Source of the DNA: an uncultured Opitutales bacterium
GTDB lineage: Bacteria > Verrucomicrobiota > Verrucomicrobiia > Opitutales > UBA953
Direction: 5' to 3'
Assembly (NCBI GenBank): GCA_934675585.1
Contig: CAKUQY010000006.1
Coordinates: forward strand, 28,801 to 92,800
Length of the DNA stretch: 64,000 bases
Below, one piece after another: positions 9,046 through 16,729 of this stretch (the first letter of the stretch is position 1; each line of letters opens with the position of its first letter). Below the pieces are notes generated by a model. The model was not told where the DNA came from. It searched no databases and saw only the letters and a list, made by a program, of their open reading frames with translations. The translations under genes were made by a program, and so were the position numbers.

Positions 9046-9290
9046 CGCGGGAACGCTGGATTTTCTCGCCCGAAAAACCAAGTGCCGAAGCATCGGCGGT
9101 TAAGCCACCGAGTTTTTCTGCGGGAACAGGTTTTTGAAGTTCGCGCAGATTCCGCAGAACGCGCAGATTTTTTATCCACGAATTGCCCGAATTTCACGGA
9201 TTATTTTTTTTAACCGCAAAGAAATCAAAGGCTTGATTTTAAAGCAGATTTAGAACAAATTTCACGGATTTTTATTTGGGTTTTATTCGG
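9046..9290. repeat. Dispersed intergenic repeat B, copy
   Basis: A composite repeat: a segment around 'ctcgcccgaaaaaccaagtg' (9066-9085), then modules like 'cgcagattccgcagaacgcg', 'tttatccacgaattgcccga' and 'aaccgcaaagaaatcaaagg'. Related copies, with modules present or missing, occur at about 14563-14760, 19313-19610, 21122-21570 and 27536-27600. It occupies the rest of the 8822-9371 gap together with the MITE-like element; no gene is seen in that gap. Confidence 0.8.
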
Positions 9291-9371
9291 AGGGAATAAA
9301 TTTTGAGCCCTGAAAGGGCGGCTCTCGTCACAAACGCCAATTGCGCGGGAAGGAAAAATTGCGTTCCCCAA

Positions 9372-10154
9372 TTATTTACGACGGCGGCGGCGCGTTCCCG
9401 CCAAAGCCAGCGCGAGCGTTCCCGCAAGCAACCCAAAAAGCGACGGCTCGGGAACGGCGCGAGAAATTGAAATCGTCTTGCCGTCTTCACTTTGCGTCGC
9501 GATATAATCGCTCACCGCGTTCCCGTTAAGCGTAATCGCGATTTCTTTGAAGCCAGAATAATGATGACCCGTATAAACCTGCATTCCCGCCGAAACCAAA
9601 CTGATCGTCTGCTCTTTCAAAAGTTCCTCGCTGAGAAAATTCAATGTAAACGTATCTGTCGAAGCCATTCCGACCAATCCCTCACCATCGATGAGCGGCT
9701 TGGTCAAATCCGCCGACGAAATATCCCAAATGTTCGAATGAAAAAAAATACGCGAATTTGAATCTATCAAAAAATGCGTTTCCGAAGACAACTTGCCCCA
9801 AATATGAGAATCCACAACATTTGAAAACACAATATTCCCGCCAAGAACCGAACCACCATCATCATAAAAATGGCCTCTGCTCGCACTGTTAAACGTAAAT
9901 CCCTCAAAAGTAACGCCCGAACCAATCCTAACTTTAATAGAGTCAATAGGGGCGTTCGAATAAATTTTCACATCCTTATATTTTCCCGAATCTAAATTTA
10001 AACTATAATAAGGGCTATTAGGGTTTCCTCTTTTCTCAAACACAAAATTCTGTGTGTTCCCGTTCCCGTCTTCATACGTTCCCGTCGGCGCGGTGGCGAA
10101 TGCGGCGAGCGTTCCCGCGGCGATGAAAGTTGTCGTTAAAATTAAGTTTTTCAT
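9372..10154 (-). CDS. PEP-CTERM sorted exported protein
   Basis: A 260-residue protein with a signal peptide (MKNLILTTTFIAAGTLAAFATA) and a C-terminal PEP-CTERM tail: PEPSLFGLLAGT, a hydrophobic stretch and RRRRRK. Such tails are recognised by exosortase, coupling export to an extracellular matrix or surface. The middle is a beta-rich, Asn/Ser-rich region (for example 'GGSVLGGNIVFSNVVDSHIWG') without an enzymatic motif. The tail codons contain two copies of the 9-bp word. Function beyond surface localisation unknown. Confidence 0.85.
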   Translation of the reverse strand: MKNLILTTTFIAAGTLAAFATAPTGTYEDGNGNTQNFVFEKRGNPNSPYYSLNLDSGKYKDVKIYSNAPIDSIKVRIGSGVTFEGFTFNSASRGHFYDDGGSVLGGNIVFSNVVDSHIWGKLSSETHFLIDSNSRIFFHSNIWDISSADLTKPLIDGEGLVGMASTDTFTLNFLSEELLKEQTISLVSAGMQVYTGHHYSGFKEIAITLNGNAVSDYIATQSEDGKTISISRAVPEPSLFGLLAGTLALALAGTRRRRRK

Positions 10155-10571
10155 AGTTTTTATAGATTAAGATTAAATTACCCTTTCATTCTAAAAATCA
10201 AAAAAAAACGCAAGCAGAAAATTAAATTCCCGTTCCCGCCCCCATTTCCGCGCTACACAAAAAACAATTCGTGAAATGTTAAATATCGCTTCGCTCGGTA
10301 TGCGTTTTAATTTGCACAATGTTAAATGTCGCTTCGCTCGGTATGCGTTCAAAAAAATGCGTTCCGTTCCCGCATCGCCTTCTGCCCCTCATGGCGAAGT
10401 TAAAAATGGTTCCATCTCGCGTTGCTCGGTACCGCCTCCTTGAAATTCGTAAATTTCCTTTAATTCGGTGATAAAAATTAAATCCCGTTCCCGCCCCATC
10501 AACAAAAAAACTTAGTTTCCCTTAAATTTTTTCCTTAATTTCCATAGTTGAAAAACCATTCGTTACCACGG
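10155..10571. repeat. Repeat-rich intergenic region with repeat C copy 1
   Basis: No gene seen. A short direct repeat ('cgcttcgctcggtatgcgtt') occurs near 10288 and again near 10330. Positions about 10389-10474 hold repeat C (contains 'ggttccatctcgcgttgctc'), also found at 15053-15143 and, partly, at 38796-38855. Three or four copies of the iterated word or variants are interspersed. Confidence 0.75.
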
Positions 10572-11267
10572 TTAAAAATTTGCGCGCGCTTTTTCAAGCT
10601 CTTCGAGCGTTCCCAAATCCTGCCACGTTCCCGCGTCGTCAACGATTCCGGCGATTCCACGCGAACGCAAAATCACGCGCAAAAATGCCTCAATGACGCT
10701 TTCGATTTTTGCGGGAACGAGTTCGCCGAAAAACGCGCGGCGCACGCAATAAATTCCCGTAAAGCCGCAGCGGCGCGTTCCCGCGATTCCCAAACGATCG
10801 CGCATGTCGCAAACCGTTCCCGTCGCGTCATCAAAATTCACATTCCCGCGCGGATTCGTCCGCAAAAGCAAGGTCGCGAGCGCGCGGTTTTGCTCGTGGA
10901 TTTTCAGCAGTTTTTTCAAATCGAGATTCGCCAAAATATCGCCATTGTAAACTAAAATTGATTCGTCGCGCGCGTCCAAAAGCGGCTCAATATTTTTCAG
11001 CCCGCCGCCCGTGTCGAGCAAAGTTGGCTCGTGAACGAACGCGATCGGCGCGCCACGGTAATTATTTTGCGGGAACGCGATTTTATACGCTTCTGCCGCG
11101 TGATGCGTGTTCACGATAAAACGCTCAATGCCAAGCGCCAAAAGCGAATCCATCGCGCGGCAAATAATTGATTTTCCGCTGACATCGATGAGCGGCTTTG
11201 GGCAATTATTTGTCAGCGGTCGCAGACGCGTTCCCAAACCAGCGCCAAGAATAAATGCTGTTTTCAT
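10572..11267 (-). CDS. Sugar-1-phosphate nucleotidyltransferase, MurU-like
   Basis: A 231-residue member of the NTP_transferase family. The N-terminal nucleotide-binding signature is AFILGAGLGTRLRPLTNNCPKPLIDVSG, shown as segments AFILGAGLGTRLRPLT and CPKPLI; 'LLDTGGGLKNI' and 'ILVYNGDILANLDL' supply sugar and metal contacts. Length and motifs match MurU (N-acetylmuramate-1-phosphate uridylyltransferase, peptidoglycan recycling) and related short GDP-mannose pyrophosphorylases; MurU is the better guess without certainty. It is 10 bp downstream of the hydrolase gene, probably in one transcript. Confidence 0.8.
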   Translation of the reverse strand: MKTAFILGAGLGTRLRPLTNNCPKPLIDVSGKSIICRAMDSLLALGIERFIVNTHHAAEAYKIAFPQNNYRGAPIAFVHEPTLLDTGGGLKNIEPLLDARDESILVYNGDILANLDLKKLLKIHEQNRALATLLLRTNPRGNVNFDDATGTVCDMRDRLGIAGTRRCGFTGIYCVRRAFFGELVPAKIESVIEAFLRVILRSRGIAGIVDDAGTWQDLGTLEELEKARANF

Positions 11268-11277
11268 TTGAAAAAAA

Positions 11278-11946
11278 TTACTTTTTAAGCGTTCCCGCGA
11301 AGAAATCGCGCGCGGCTTCGTAGGCGGCTTTTGAAAAGCGAATCATATCGTGGCTGCTAAAAACAAATTGTAAATCATAATTCCAGCCCTCGATCGGCAA
11401 AAATTTGCGCGCCACTTTGCAGTCAAATTTTGATGCAATAATTTTGAGCGGCGGTAAGGTTTGCGGGAGCGCGATTTTAAACAACGGCGAATCGGGCGAA
11501 CAGCGCAAATCGCGCAAACAGTGATTAAAAAACCACAGTGGCGGGAACGCATATTTAACAATTTTTGGCCAATACGAACCGCGATTTGGCGGCGCAAGCA
11601 TCGCAATGGAGCGAACGCGCGCAATTTCTTCGGCAGAGAATTTTGTCAATGCAATGCGCAAAAGAATGCCACCCATGCTGTGCGTGACGAAAAAAATGGG
11701 CGTTCCCGCAGGCAAATTTTGAAACGCTTTTTTGAGCGTTCCCGCCAAACGTTCACCTTGTCCAAAAATGCCCAATTGCGAACTTGGATAATCATAAAGC
11801 CAAGCATCAAAACCATCGTAGGAAAAGCGTTCCGCCAACGTGCGCATCGAGCCCGCGCACCTCAACAAACCGTGCACCAAAAAAACCGTGCCACACGTAG
11901 GCACTGCGGGAACGGCGGGAACGCATTTTAAAATTTCATTACTCAT
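11278..11946 (-). CDS. Alpha/beta hydrolase, lipase-like
   Basis: A 222-residue alpha/beta-hydrolase. The oxyanion region VFLVHGLLRCAGSM (residues ~21-34) and the nucleophile elbow THSMGGILLR (~89-98, Ser in SMG) are clear, and 'SIAMLAPPNRGSYW' resembles PGAP1/triacylglycerol-lipase-like proteins. A final His is in 'VFSSHDMIRF'. No signal peptide is evident, so it may be cytoplasmic. Substrate unknown. It lies upstream of the MurU-like gene. Confidence 0.85.
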   Translation of the reverse strand: MSNEILKCVPAVPAVPTCGTVFLVHGLLRCAGSMRTLAERFSYDGFDAWLYDYPSSQLGIFGQGERLAGTLKKAFQNLPAGTPIFFVTHSMGGILLRIALTKFSAEEIARVRSIAMLAPPNRGSYWPKIVKYAFPPLWFFNHCLRDLRCSPDSPLFKIALPQTLPPLKIIASKFDCKVARKFLPIEGWNYDLQFVFSSHDMIRFSKAAYEAARDFFAGTLKK

Positions 11947-11989
11947 AAATTTACAGGAATTTTACGGACAAAAAGACTTTAAGATTTTC

Positions 11990-12021
11990 TAAAAAAAATG
12001 GAGCGGATTTGACGCCGCCCC
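11990..12021 (-). terminator. Intrinsic terminator after fabF
   Basis: On the minus strand GGGGCGG (12015-12021) pairs with CCGCTCC (12000-12006), one wobble, followed by a T-rich run. It lies 26 bp past the fabF stop. Confidence 0.7.
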
Positions 12022-12046
12022 ACTTTTGTTTTTGTTCAAAAAGTGC

Positions 12047-13288
12047 TTAGATTTTTTTGAAAACGAGAGCTGCATTATGACCGCCGAAGCCCAAATTATC
12101 GCTGACCGCCACTTTGATGTCCGCCTTGCGCGCCACGTTTGGAACGTAGTCGAGATCGCATTCTGGATCTGGAGTGTGCAAGTTGATCGTTGGCGGGATA
12201 ATTCCCTCTTCGAGCGCCAAACAGCAAGCCGCAGCTTCAACGCCGCCAGCCGCGCCAAGCAAGTGTCCCGTCATCGATTTCGTCGAAGAAATCGCTAATT
12301 TGCGTGCGTGATCGCCGAAAACTTCCTTGATTGCCATCGTTTCAAGCTTGTCGTTCAAGTGCGTTGAAGTTCCGTGAGCGTTGATGTAATCCACGTCTTC
12401 GGGAGCGACATTTGCATCTTTCAGCGCGTTGCGGAAACATTCTGCCATTCCCGCGCCGTCGGGAGCGGGCGAAGTGATGTGATACGCGTCGCAAGTCGCA
12501 AAATAGCCCGCCATTTCTGCGTAAATGTGCGCGCCGCGCGCCTTGGCGTGTTCGTATTCTTCGAGTACCAAAATTCCCGCGCCCTCGCCCATGATGAAGC
12601 CGTTGCGTTCCGCGTCGAACGGACGGCACGCCTTCGCGGGATCTTCGGTCGTCGAAAGTGCCTTCATGTTGCAGAAGCCCGCGATGCCCAGCTGGGTAAT
12701 CGCCGCTTCCGAACCGCCGGCAATCATTACGTCAGCGTCGCCATCGCGCACGTGGCGGAACGCTTCGCCGAGCGCGTGGCTACCCGAAGCGCAAGCCGAA
12801 ACAACGCCGTAATTCACCGCCTGCGCTTTCAAATCGATCGCGACGACGCCCGAAGCCATGTTCGAAATGAGCATTGGAATCATGAATGGCGAAACGCGGC
12901 GCGGACCTTTTTCAAAAAGAACGCGCGACTGCACTTCGATCGTTTCCATGCCGCCGATGCCCGAGCCGATAATCACGCCCATGCGCGGACCTGGAATTTG
13001 GCCTACTTCAAGACCTGCATCTTTCAACGCCATTTTTGAAGCAGCTACTGCATATTGCGTGTAGCGGTCGTTGCGTTTTTGCTCTTTGGGGTCCATGTAA
13101 GGATCCATATCAAAATCCTTAATCTCGGCATCCACCGTGCACGAAAGACCTGTTGCATCAAAGCGAGAAATAGTTTGAATGCCGCATTTACCAGCTTTCA
13201 AGCTTTCCCAAAATATTGTTTTATCGTTGCCGACAGGCGACAAAATGCCAATGCCTGTAACAACTACACGTTTGCGTTCTGCTTGCAT
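12047..13288 (-). CDS. fabF: 3-oxoacyl-[acyl-carrier-protein] synthase II
   Basis: A 413-residue condensing enzyme that elongates fatty acyl-ACP with malonyl-ACP. The catalytic triad is visible: Cys in 'VVSACASGSHALG', His in 'NAHGTSTHLND' and His in 'TGHLLGAAGG'. Start VVVTGIGILSPVGND and length are typical for FabF. It follows acpP and fabG on the same strand, a standard fatty-acid cluster, though a hairpin separates it from acpP. Unlike most neighbours it has no exact copy of the iterated word. Confidence 0.98.
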   Translation of the reverse strand: MQAERKRVVVTGIGILSPVGNDKTIFWESLKAGKCGIQTISRFDATGLSCTVDAEIKDFDMDPYMDPKEQKRNDRYTQYAVAASKMALKDAGLEVGQIPGPRMGVIIGSGIGGMETIEVQSRVLFEKGPRRVSPFMIPMLISNMASGVVAIDLKAQAVNYGVVSACASGSHALGEAFRHVRDGDADVMIAGGSEAAITQLGIAGFCNMKALSTTEDPAKACRPFDAERNGFIMGEGAGILVLEEYEHAKARGAHIYAEMAGYFATCDAYHITSPAPDGAGMAECFRNALKDANVAPEDVDYINAHGTSTHLNDKLETMAIKEVFGDHARKLAISSTKSMTGHLLGAAGGVEAAACCLALEEGIIPPTINLHTPDPECDLDYVPNVARKADIKVAVSDNLGFGGHNAALVFKKI

Positions 13289-13320
13289 AAATTTATTTTT
13301 TTTAAGATTAAACGCTTGTA

Positions 13321-13360
13321 AAAGAAAACGGTGGACACAGAATGCGCCACCGTCTTTTCT
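13321..13360 (-). terminator. Hairpin between acpP and fabF
   Basis: On the minus strand ACGGTGG (13347-13353) pairs with CCACCGT (13328-13334), followed by TTTTCTTTT. It may terminate or attenuate acpP transcription so that acpP is made in excess of fabF. Confidence 0.7.
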
Positions 13361-13390
13361 TTAACTAAAATTAGAGAGTGGCACTTGCTC

Positions 13391-13654
13391 TTATTGAGCA
13401 CCTGCCTTGCCGTTGATGTATGCAATCACATCACCCACGGTTTTCATCTTTTGAGAATCTTCTTCTGGGATTTCTGCACCATTGAGATCATCTTTGAACT
13501 CTTCTTCGAAAGCCATAATGAGTTCGACGAGGTCGAGAGAGTCGGCGCCCAAGTCTCCAAGGAAGCTTGCCTCTGGTGTGATTTTATCTTCGCTAACATT
13601 GAGTTGTTGAACGATGATATCTTTAACGCGTTGCTCGATAGTTTTATCTGACAT
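13391..13654 (-). CDS. acpP: Acyl carrier protein
   Basis: An 87-residue, strongly acidic acyl carrier protein. The phosphopantetheine attachment serine is in '[20 protein letters not shown]'. It carries growing acyl chains in fatty-acid synthesis in the cytoplasm. It sits between fabG and fabF. No copy of the iterated word is present. Confidence 0.98.
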   Translation of the reverse strand: MSDKTIEQRVKDIIVQQLNVSEDKITPEASFLGDLGADSLDLVELIMAFEEEFKDDLNGAEIPEEDSQKMKTVGDVIAYINGKAGAQ

Positions 13655-13730
13655 ATGAGTTATTGGTTAATTGTTAAAAATGTTAAGATTGTTAAACCAG
13701 CGTTATGCTTTAATTAACACTTCCATTATC

Positions 13731-14477
13731 TTACATTGCCATGCCGCCGTCAACAGAAAAACATTGACCCGTAATGTAGCCAGCATTTTCAGAACAGAGA
13801 AAATTCACCGTCGCCGCAATGTCTTCGGGAGCGCCAAAGCGCGCGAGCGGGATCGCAGATTTGATTTTTGTTTGCACTTCTTCTGGCAAAACGGCTGTCA
13901 TGTCCGTCGTGATAAAACCGGGAGCGACCGCGTTCACGGTAATCGCACGCGTCGAAAATTCGCGCGCCATCGATTTGGTCATACCAATCAAGCCGGCTTT
14001 CGCTGCCGAATAATTTGCCTGACCCGCGTTCCCCTGAATGCCGACGACCGATGCGATGTTCACGATGCGACCCCAACGTTTTTTGGTCATCGGGCGCAAC
14101 AAACCTTTCACCCAATAAAACGCACTCGAAAGATTGGTTTGCAAAACACTACCCCAATCTTCATCGCTCATACGCATCACCAAACCGTCGCGCGTAATGC
14201 CTGCATTATTGACTAAGATGTCAACCGCGCCGTATTCTTTGATAATTTCTTCACAAGCCGCCGCAACCGCCACCGCATCTGAAACATCAACCGCCTTGGC
14301 AACCGCCTTGCCGCCCGCAGCAACAATCGCTTCTGCCACGCCGCCACAAGACGATAGATTTTTAGAAACGCAAATGACCGTGTGCCCGTCTGCCGCTAAA
14401 CTTTCAGCAATCGCCTTGCCGATCCCGCGTCCCGCGCCCGTAACCAGCGCAACTTTTGGAGTATGTGTAAGATTCAT
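13731..14477 (-). CDS. fabG: 3-oxoacyl-[acyl-carrier-protein] reductase
   Basis: A 248-residue short-chain dehydrogenase from the ATG at 14475-14477; upstream in-frame codons to 14597 encode a hydrophobic stretch unlike FabG. The NADP-binding motif TGAGRGIGKAIAE, the NNAG motif (ILVNNAGITRDGLV), the Ser-Tyr-Lys active site ('NIASVVGIQGNAGQANYSAAK') and the terminal 'YITGQCFSVDGGMAM' define FabG. It reduces beta-ketoacyl-ACP. First gene of the fabG-acpP-fabF group. Confidence 0.97.
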   Translation of the reverse strand: MNLTHTPKVALVTGAGRGIGKAIAESLAADGHTVICVSKNLSSCGGVAEAIVAAGGKAVAKAVDVSDAVAVAAACEEIIKEYGAVDILVNNAGITRDGLVMRMSDEDWGSVLQTNLSSAFYWVKGLLRPMTKKRWGRIVNIASVVGIQGNAGQANYSAAKAGLIGMTKSMAREFSTRAITVNAVAPGFITTDMTAVLPEEVQTKIKSAIPLARFGAPEDIAATVNFLCSENAGYITGQCFSVDGGMAM

Positions 14478-14534
14478 AAGTAAAAATAGTATAACCGACG
14501 AAAATAAAATAGGCAAGAAAACGAAAACAAAAAG

Positions 14535-14569
14535 CGTTCCCGCAAAACAAATTCCACGGGAACGGTTTT
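14535..14569. terminator. Hairpin of two inverted copies of the iterated word
   Basis: CGTTCCCG (14535-14542) and CGGGAACG (14557-14564) are separated by 14 nt and followed by GTTTTTG on the plus strand. It lies just upstream of fabG; no adjacent gene clearly uses it. Confidence 0.6.
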
Positions 14570-14760
14570 TGAAGTTCGCGCAGATTCCGCAGAACACGCA
14601 GATTTTTTATCCACGAATTGCCCGAATTTCACAGATTATTTTTTAACCGCAAAGGAAGCGAAGGAAATAAAGGTTTAGTTTTAACGCAGATGACACGGAT
14701 TTTAAGCAAATTACGCAAATTTTTTGTTGGGATTTTATTTATCGGGAACGAGAATGACGT
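14570..14760. repeat. Dispersed intergenic repeat B, copy
   Basis: Modules 'ttcgcgcagattccgcagaa' (14575-14594), 'tttatccacgaattgcccga' and 'aaccgcaaaggaagcgaagg' match the copies at 9.1, 19.4 and 21.2 kb. Confidence 0.75.
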
Positions 14761-14812
14761 TTTATCTATGTTTGTTTTTTATTCGGCGGGAACGAAAAAT
14801 TGCGTTCCCCAA

Positions 14813-14869
14813 TTATTTACGGCGACGGCGGCGCGTTCCCGCCAAAACCAGCGCGAGCGTTCCCGCAAA
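14813..14869 (-). pseudogene. Relic of a PEP-CTERM protein tail
   Basis: On the minus strand 18 codons plus stop encode FAGTLALVLAGTRRRRRK, the exact end of a PEP-CTERM sorting tail, with an in-frame stop just upstream and no gene attached. The sequence past its stop matches that past the intact PEP-CTERM gene at 9372. The rest of the 14478-15221 gap holds repeats B and C and no gene. Confidence 0.8.
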
Positions 14870-15052
14870 CTCTCAGTTTTTTTACTTCACTCCCTTCGGG
14901 ACTGATGTTATTTTGTTCTTGCCCCACACGCTCGCGTTCGCTCACTTTTGTGGGGGGGGTAGCCATCTCAAGCGATTTTAGTGCCTTCGGCACAACTCAA
15001 AAAAACCTATTGCTTACTACTAAACCTACGGTTTTTCATTCCCGCGTTCCCG

Positions 15053-15143
15053 CCTCTTGTAGCGAAGTTAAAAATGGTTCCATCTCGCGTTGCTCGGTAC
15101 CGCCCCCTTGAAATTCGTAAATTTCGTTTAATTCGGTGATAAA
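15053..15143. repeat. Dispersed repeat C, copy 2
   Basis: Nearly the same sequence as 10389-10474 (contains 'ggttccatctcgcgttgctc' and 'tttaattcggtgataaa'). A shorter diverged copy lies at 38796-38855. Confidence 0.8.
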
Positions 15144-15170
15144 TTTTTCGTTCCCGCGGCGACAAAAAAC

Positions 15171-15198
15171 AAAAAACCCGCTCCCTTGCGGGAACGGG
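15171..15198 (-). terminator. Intrinsic terminator after the HU gene
   Basis: On the minus strand CCCGTTCCC, a GCAA tetraloop and GGGAGCGGG are followed by six T. One arm is the iterated word. Confidence 0.9.
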
Positions 15199-15221
15199 CT
15201 TCATAAGGTTAAGCGTAAGGC

Positions 15222-15515
15222 TTATTTCTTTTTACCTTTGTTGACAGAGTCTTTAACAGATGTCGATGGCTTGAACTTGACAGATGTCGAAGCAGCGATC
15301 TTAATTTTTTCGCCGGTTGCAGGGTTTTTGCCCATGCGAGCTGCGCGTTTAACTGTTTTGAATGTGCCGAAGCCGATGAGTTGAACTGCACCGTCTTTTT
15401 TGATACCAGCTGCGATACCGTCGAGAACGGCTGCGACTGCTTTAGTTGCACATGCTTTGGTTGCGTCTGCACCAAGAGCTTTTTGGACTGCGTCAATAAG
15501 TTGACCTTTATTCAT
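15222..15515 (-). CDS. hup: HU-family DNA-binding protein
   Basis: A 97-residue nucleoid protein of the HU/IHF family. The start MNKGQLIDAVQKALG, the 'VQLIGFGTFKTVKRAAR' beta region and the arm 'GKNPATGEKIKIAASTSVKF' are diagnostic; the Lys-rich tail (VNKGKKK) extends it slightly. It bends and compacts DNA nonspecifically. Monocistronic with its own terminator. No copy of the iterated word in the coding sequence. Confidence 0.97.
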   Translation of the reverse strand: MNKGQLIDAVQKALGADATKACATKAVAAVLDGIAAGIKKDGAVQLIGFGTFKTVKRAARMGKNPATGEKIKIAASTSVKFKPSTSVKDSVNKGKKK

Positions 15516-15766
15516 AACTGAATGATTATTTATTGTTAATGATGAGAATAATGCTGACTCGTGTGAGTCAACACCAATTATTTAAAGTTTTTTTTTACAT
15601 TAAGTCAATCATTTTTTTAAAATATTTTTCTTTCAAATCCTTTATTCATCGACATTTGCGCTTGCGTTCCCGTGGCAAAATTGCTTTATTGCTACAAAAT
15701 TTTGAAATTAAAAATCCCAAAATCACTATTTATCGGCGTTCCCGCGGGAACTAAAATACACCTTTT

Positions 15767-16507
15767 TCAAATCTTTTTTGCCACCCAAAATCGCGTGTCG
15801 TCAGAAAAATTTTTCACAATTTCGTTCTCTTCACAAATTTCTGAACGCAGCGCAGAATACAAAATTTCAAAACCTGTTCCCGCGAGCGCATCCCGCACAG
15901 ATGCTGGCGTTGCTGCGTGAATAAACATTTCGCCGTTATCTGTAAAATGGTGATAATCGCCAAAATCATCGAGCGTTCCCGCCTGATTTCCGCGTTCCCA
16001 ACGTTCGCGTTCCCGCGCCCAATGCGCTTGGCGTTGAGGATGTGTTTGGTCGTGTCCTGTAAAAATAAAAATGCCGCCCGACTTTAACACGCGCGCAATT
16101 TCTGTTAAAGCGCGTTCCCGCCGTTCGCGTTTGGGAATCATTTGCAAACCATTAAACGCAAAAATTACTGCGTCGAAAATCGCGTTCCCGTAAGAAAGCG
16201 CCGTTGCGTCTTCTACCGCGAAATCAACTTGCGTTCCCGCGGGAACGTTTTCTAAAACGCCGCGCGCAAATTCTACCATCGGTTCTGCGAAATCGGTAAC
16301 AGTTAAATTTTTGTAGCCCAATTTTGACAATCCAAGCGCCACGCGCCCTGCTCCAGCGCCTAATTCGAGCACGCGGGCATTTTGCGGAATGTAGCACTCA
16401 AACAATTCGCGTTCGCTTTGCCAAAGCCCAACATTCACTGCCGCCCGCGCGTAATCTAACGCCACCGCCGGATTTGAAAAAAAACGCTGATTGATTTGAT
16501 TGTCCAC
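15767..16507 (-). CDS. Class I SAM-dependent methyltransferase
   Basis: A 246-residue methyltransferase with motif I VLELGAGAGRVALGLSKLG (residues ~45-63), motif II 'LTVTDFAEPMVEFAR', and motif IV 'DAVIFAFNGLQMIP'. Its Methyltransf_11/25-type fold does not reveal the substrate. It has no close operon partner; the next gene upstream starts 222 bp away. Several RER, VPA and GN tripeptides are encoded by the iterated word. Confidence 0.85.
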   Translation of the reverse strand: MDNQINQRFFSNPAVALDYARAAVNVGLWQSERELFECYIPQNARVLELGAGAGRVALGLSKLGYKNLTVTDFAEPMVEFARGVLENVPAGTQVDFAVEDATALSYGNAIFDAVIFAFNGLQMIPKRERRERALTEIARVLKSGGIFIFTGHDQTHPQRQAHWARERERWERGNQAGTLDDFGDYHHFTDNGEMFIHAATPASVRDALAGTGFEILYSALRSEICEENEIVKNFSDDTRFWVAKKI

Positions 16508-16729
16508 AACACCTATTGTCGTCGCTCACGCCTTTTCGCTAACGCTCAAAGATCCGTTTTGCATAATTATTTTTTCGAAAAACAAAACTCTTTTTTACGA
16601 AACATTGTTAATAAAATTGAACCCATCGTAGCTGAATTCAAATATCGACATAAAAAGCTACACAAAATTTAAATTTTCTCCCTGAACCGCGAATGTTAAT
16701 GAGCGGGCGTGAGCTACTCGCAATCGGTG

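Noticed and set aside
16508..16729. Possible riboswitch or small gene between the methyltransferase and TPR genes
   Set aside because: No conserved riboswitch core, no coding-like frame and no terminator are visible.
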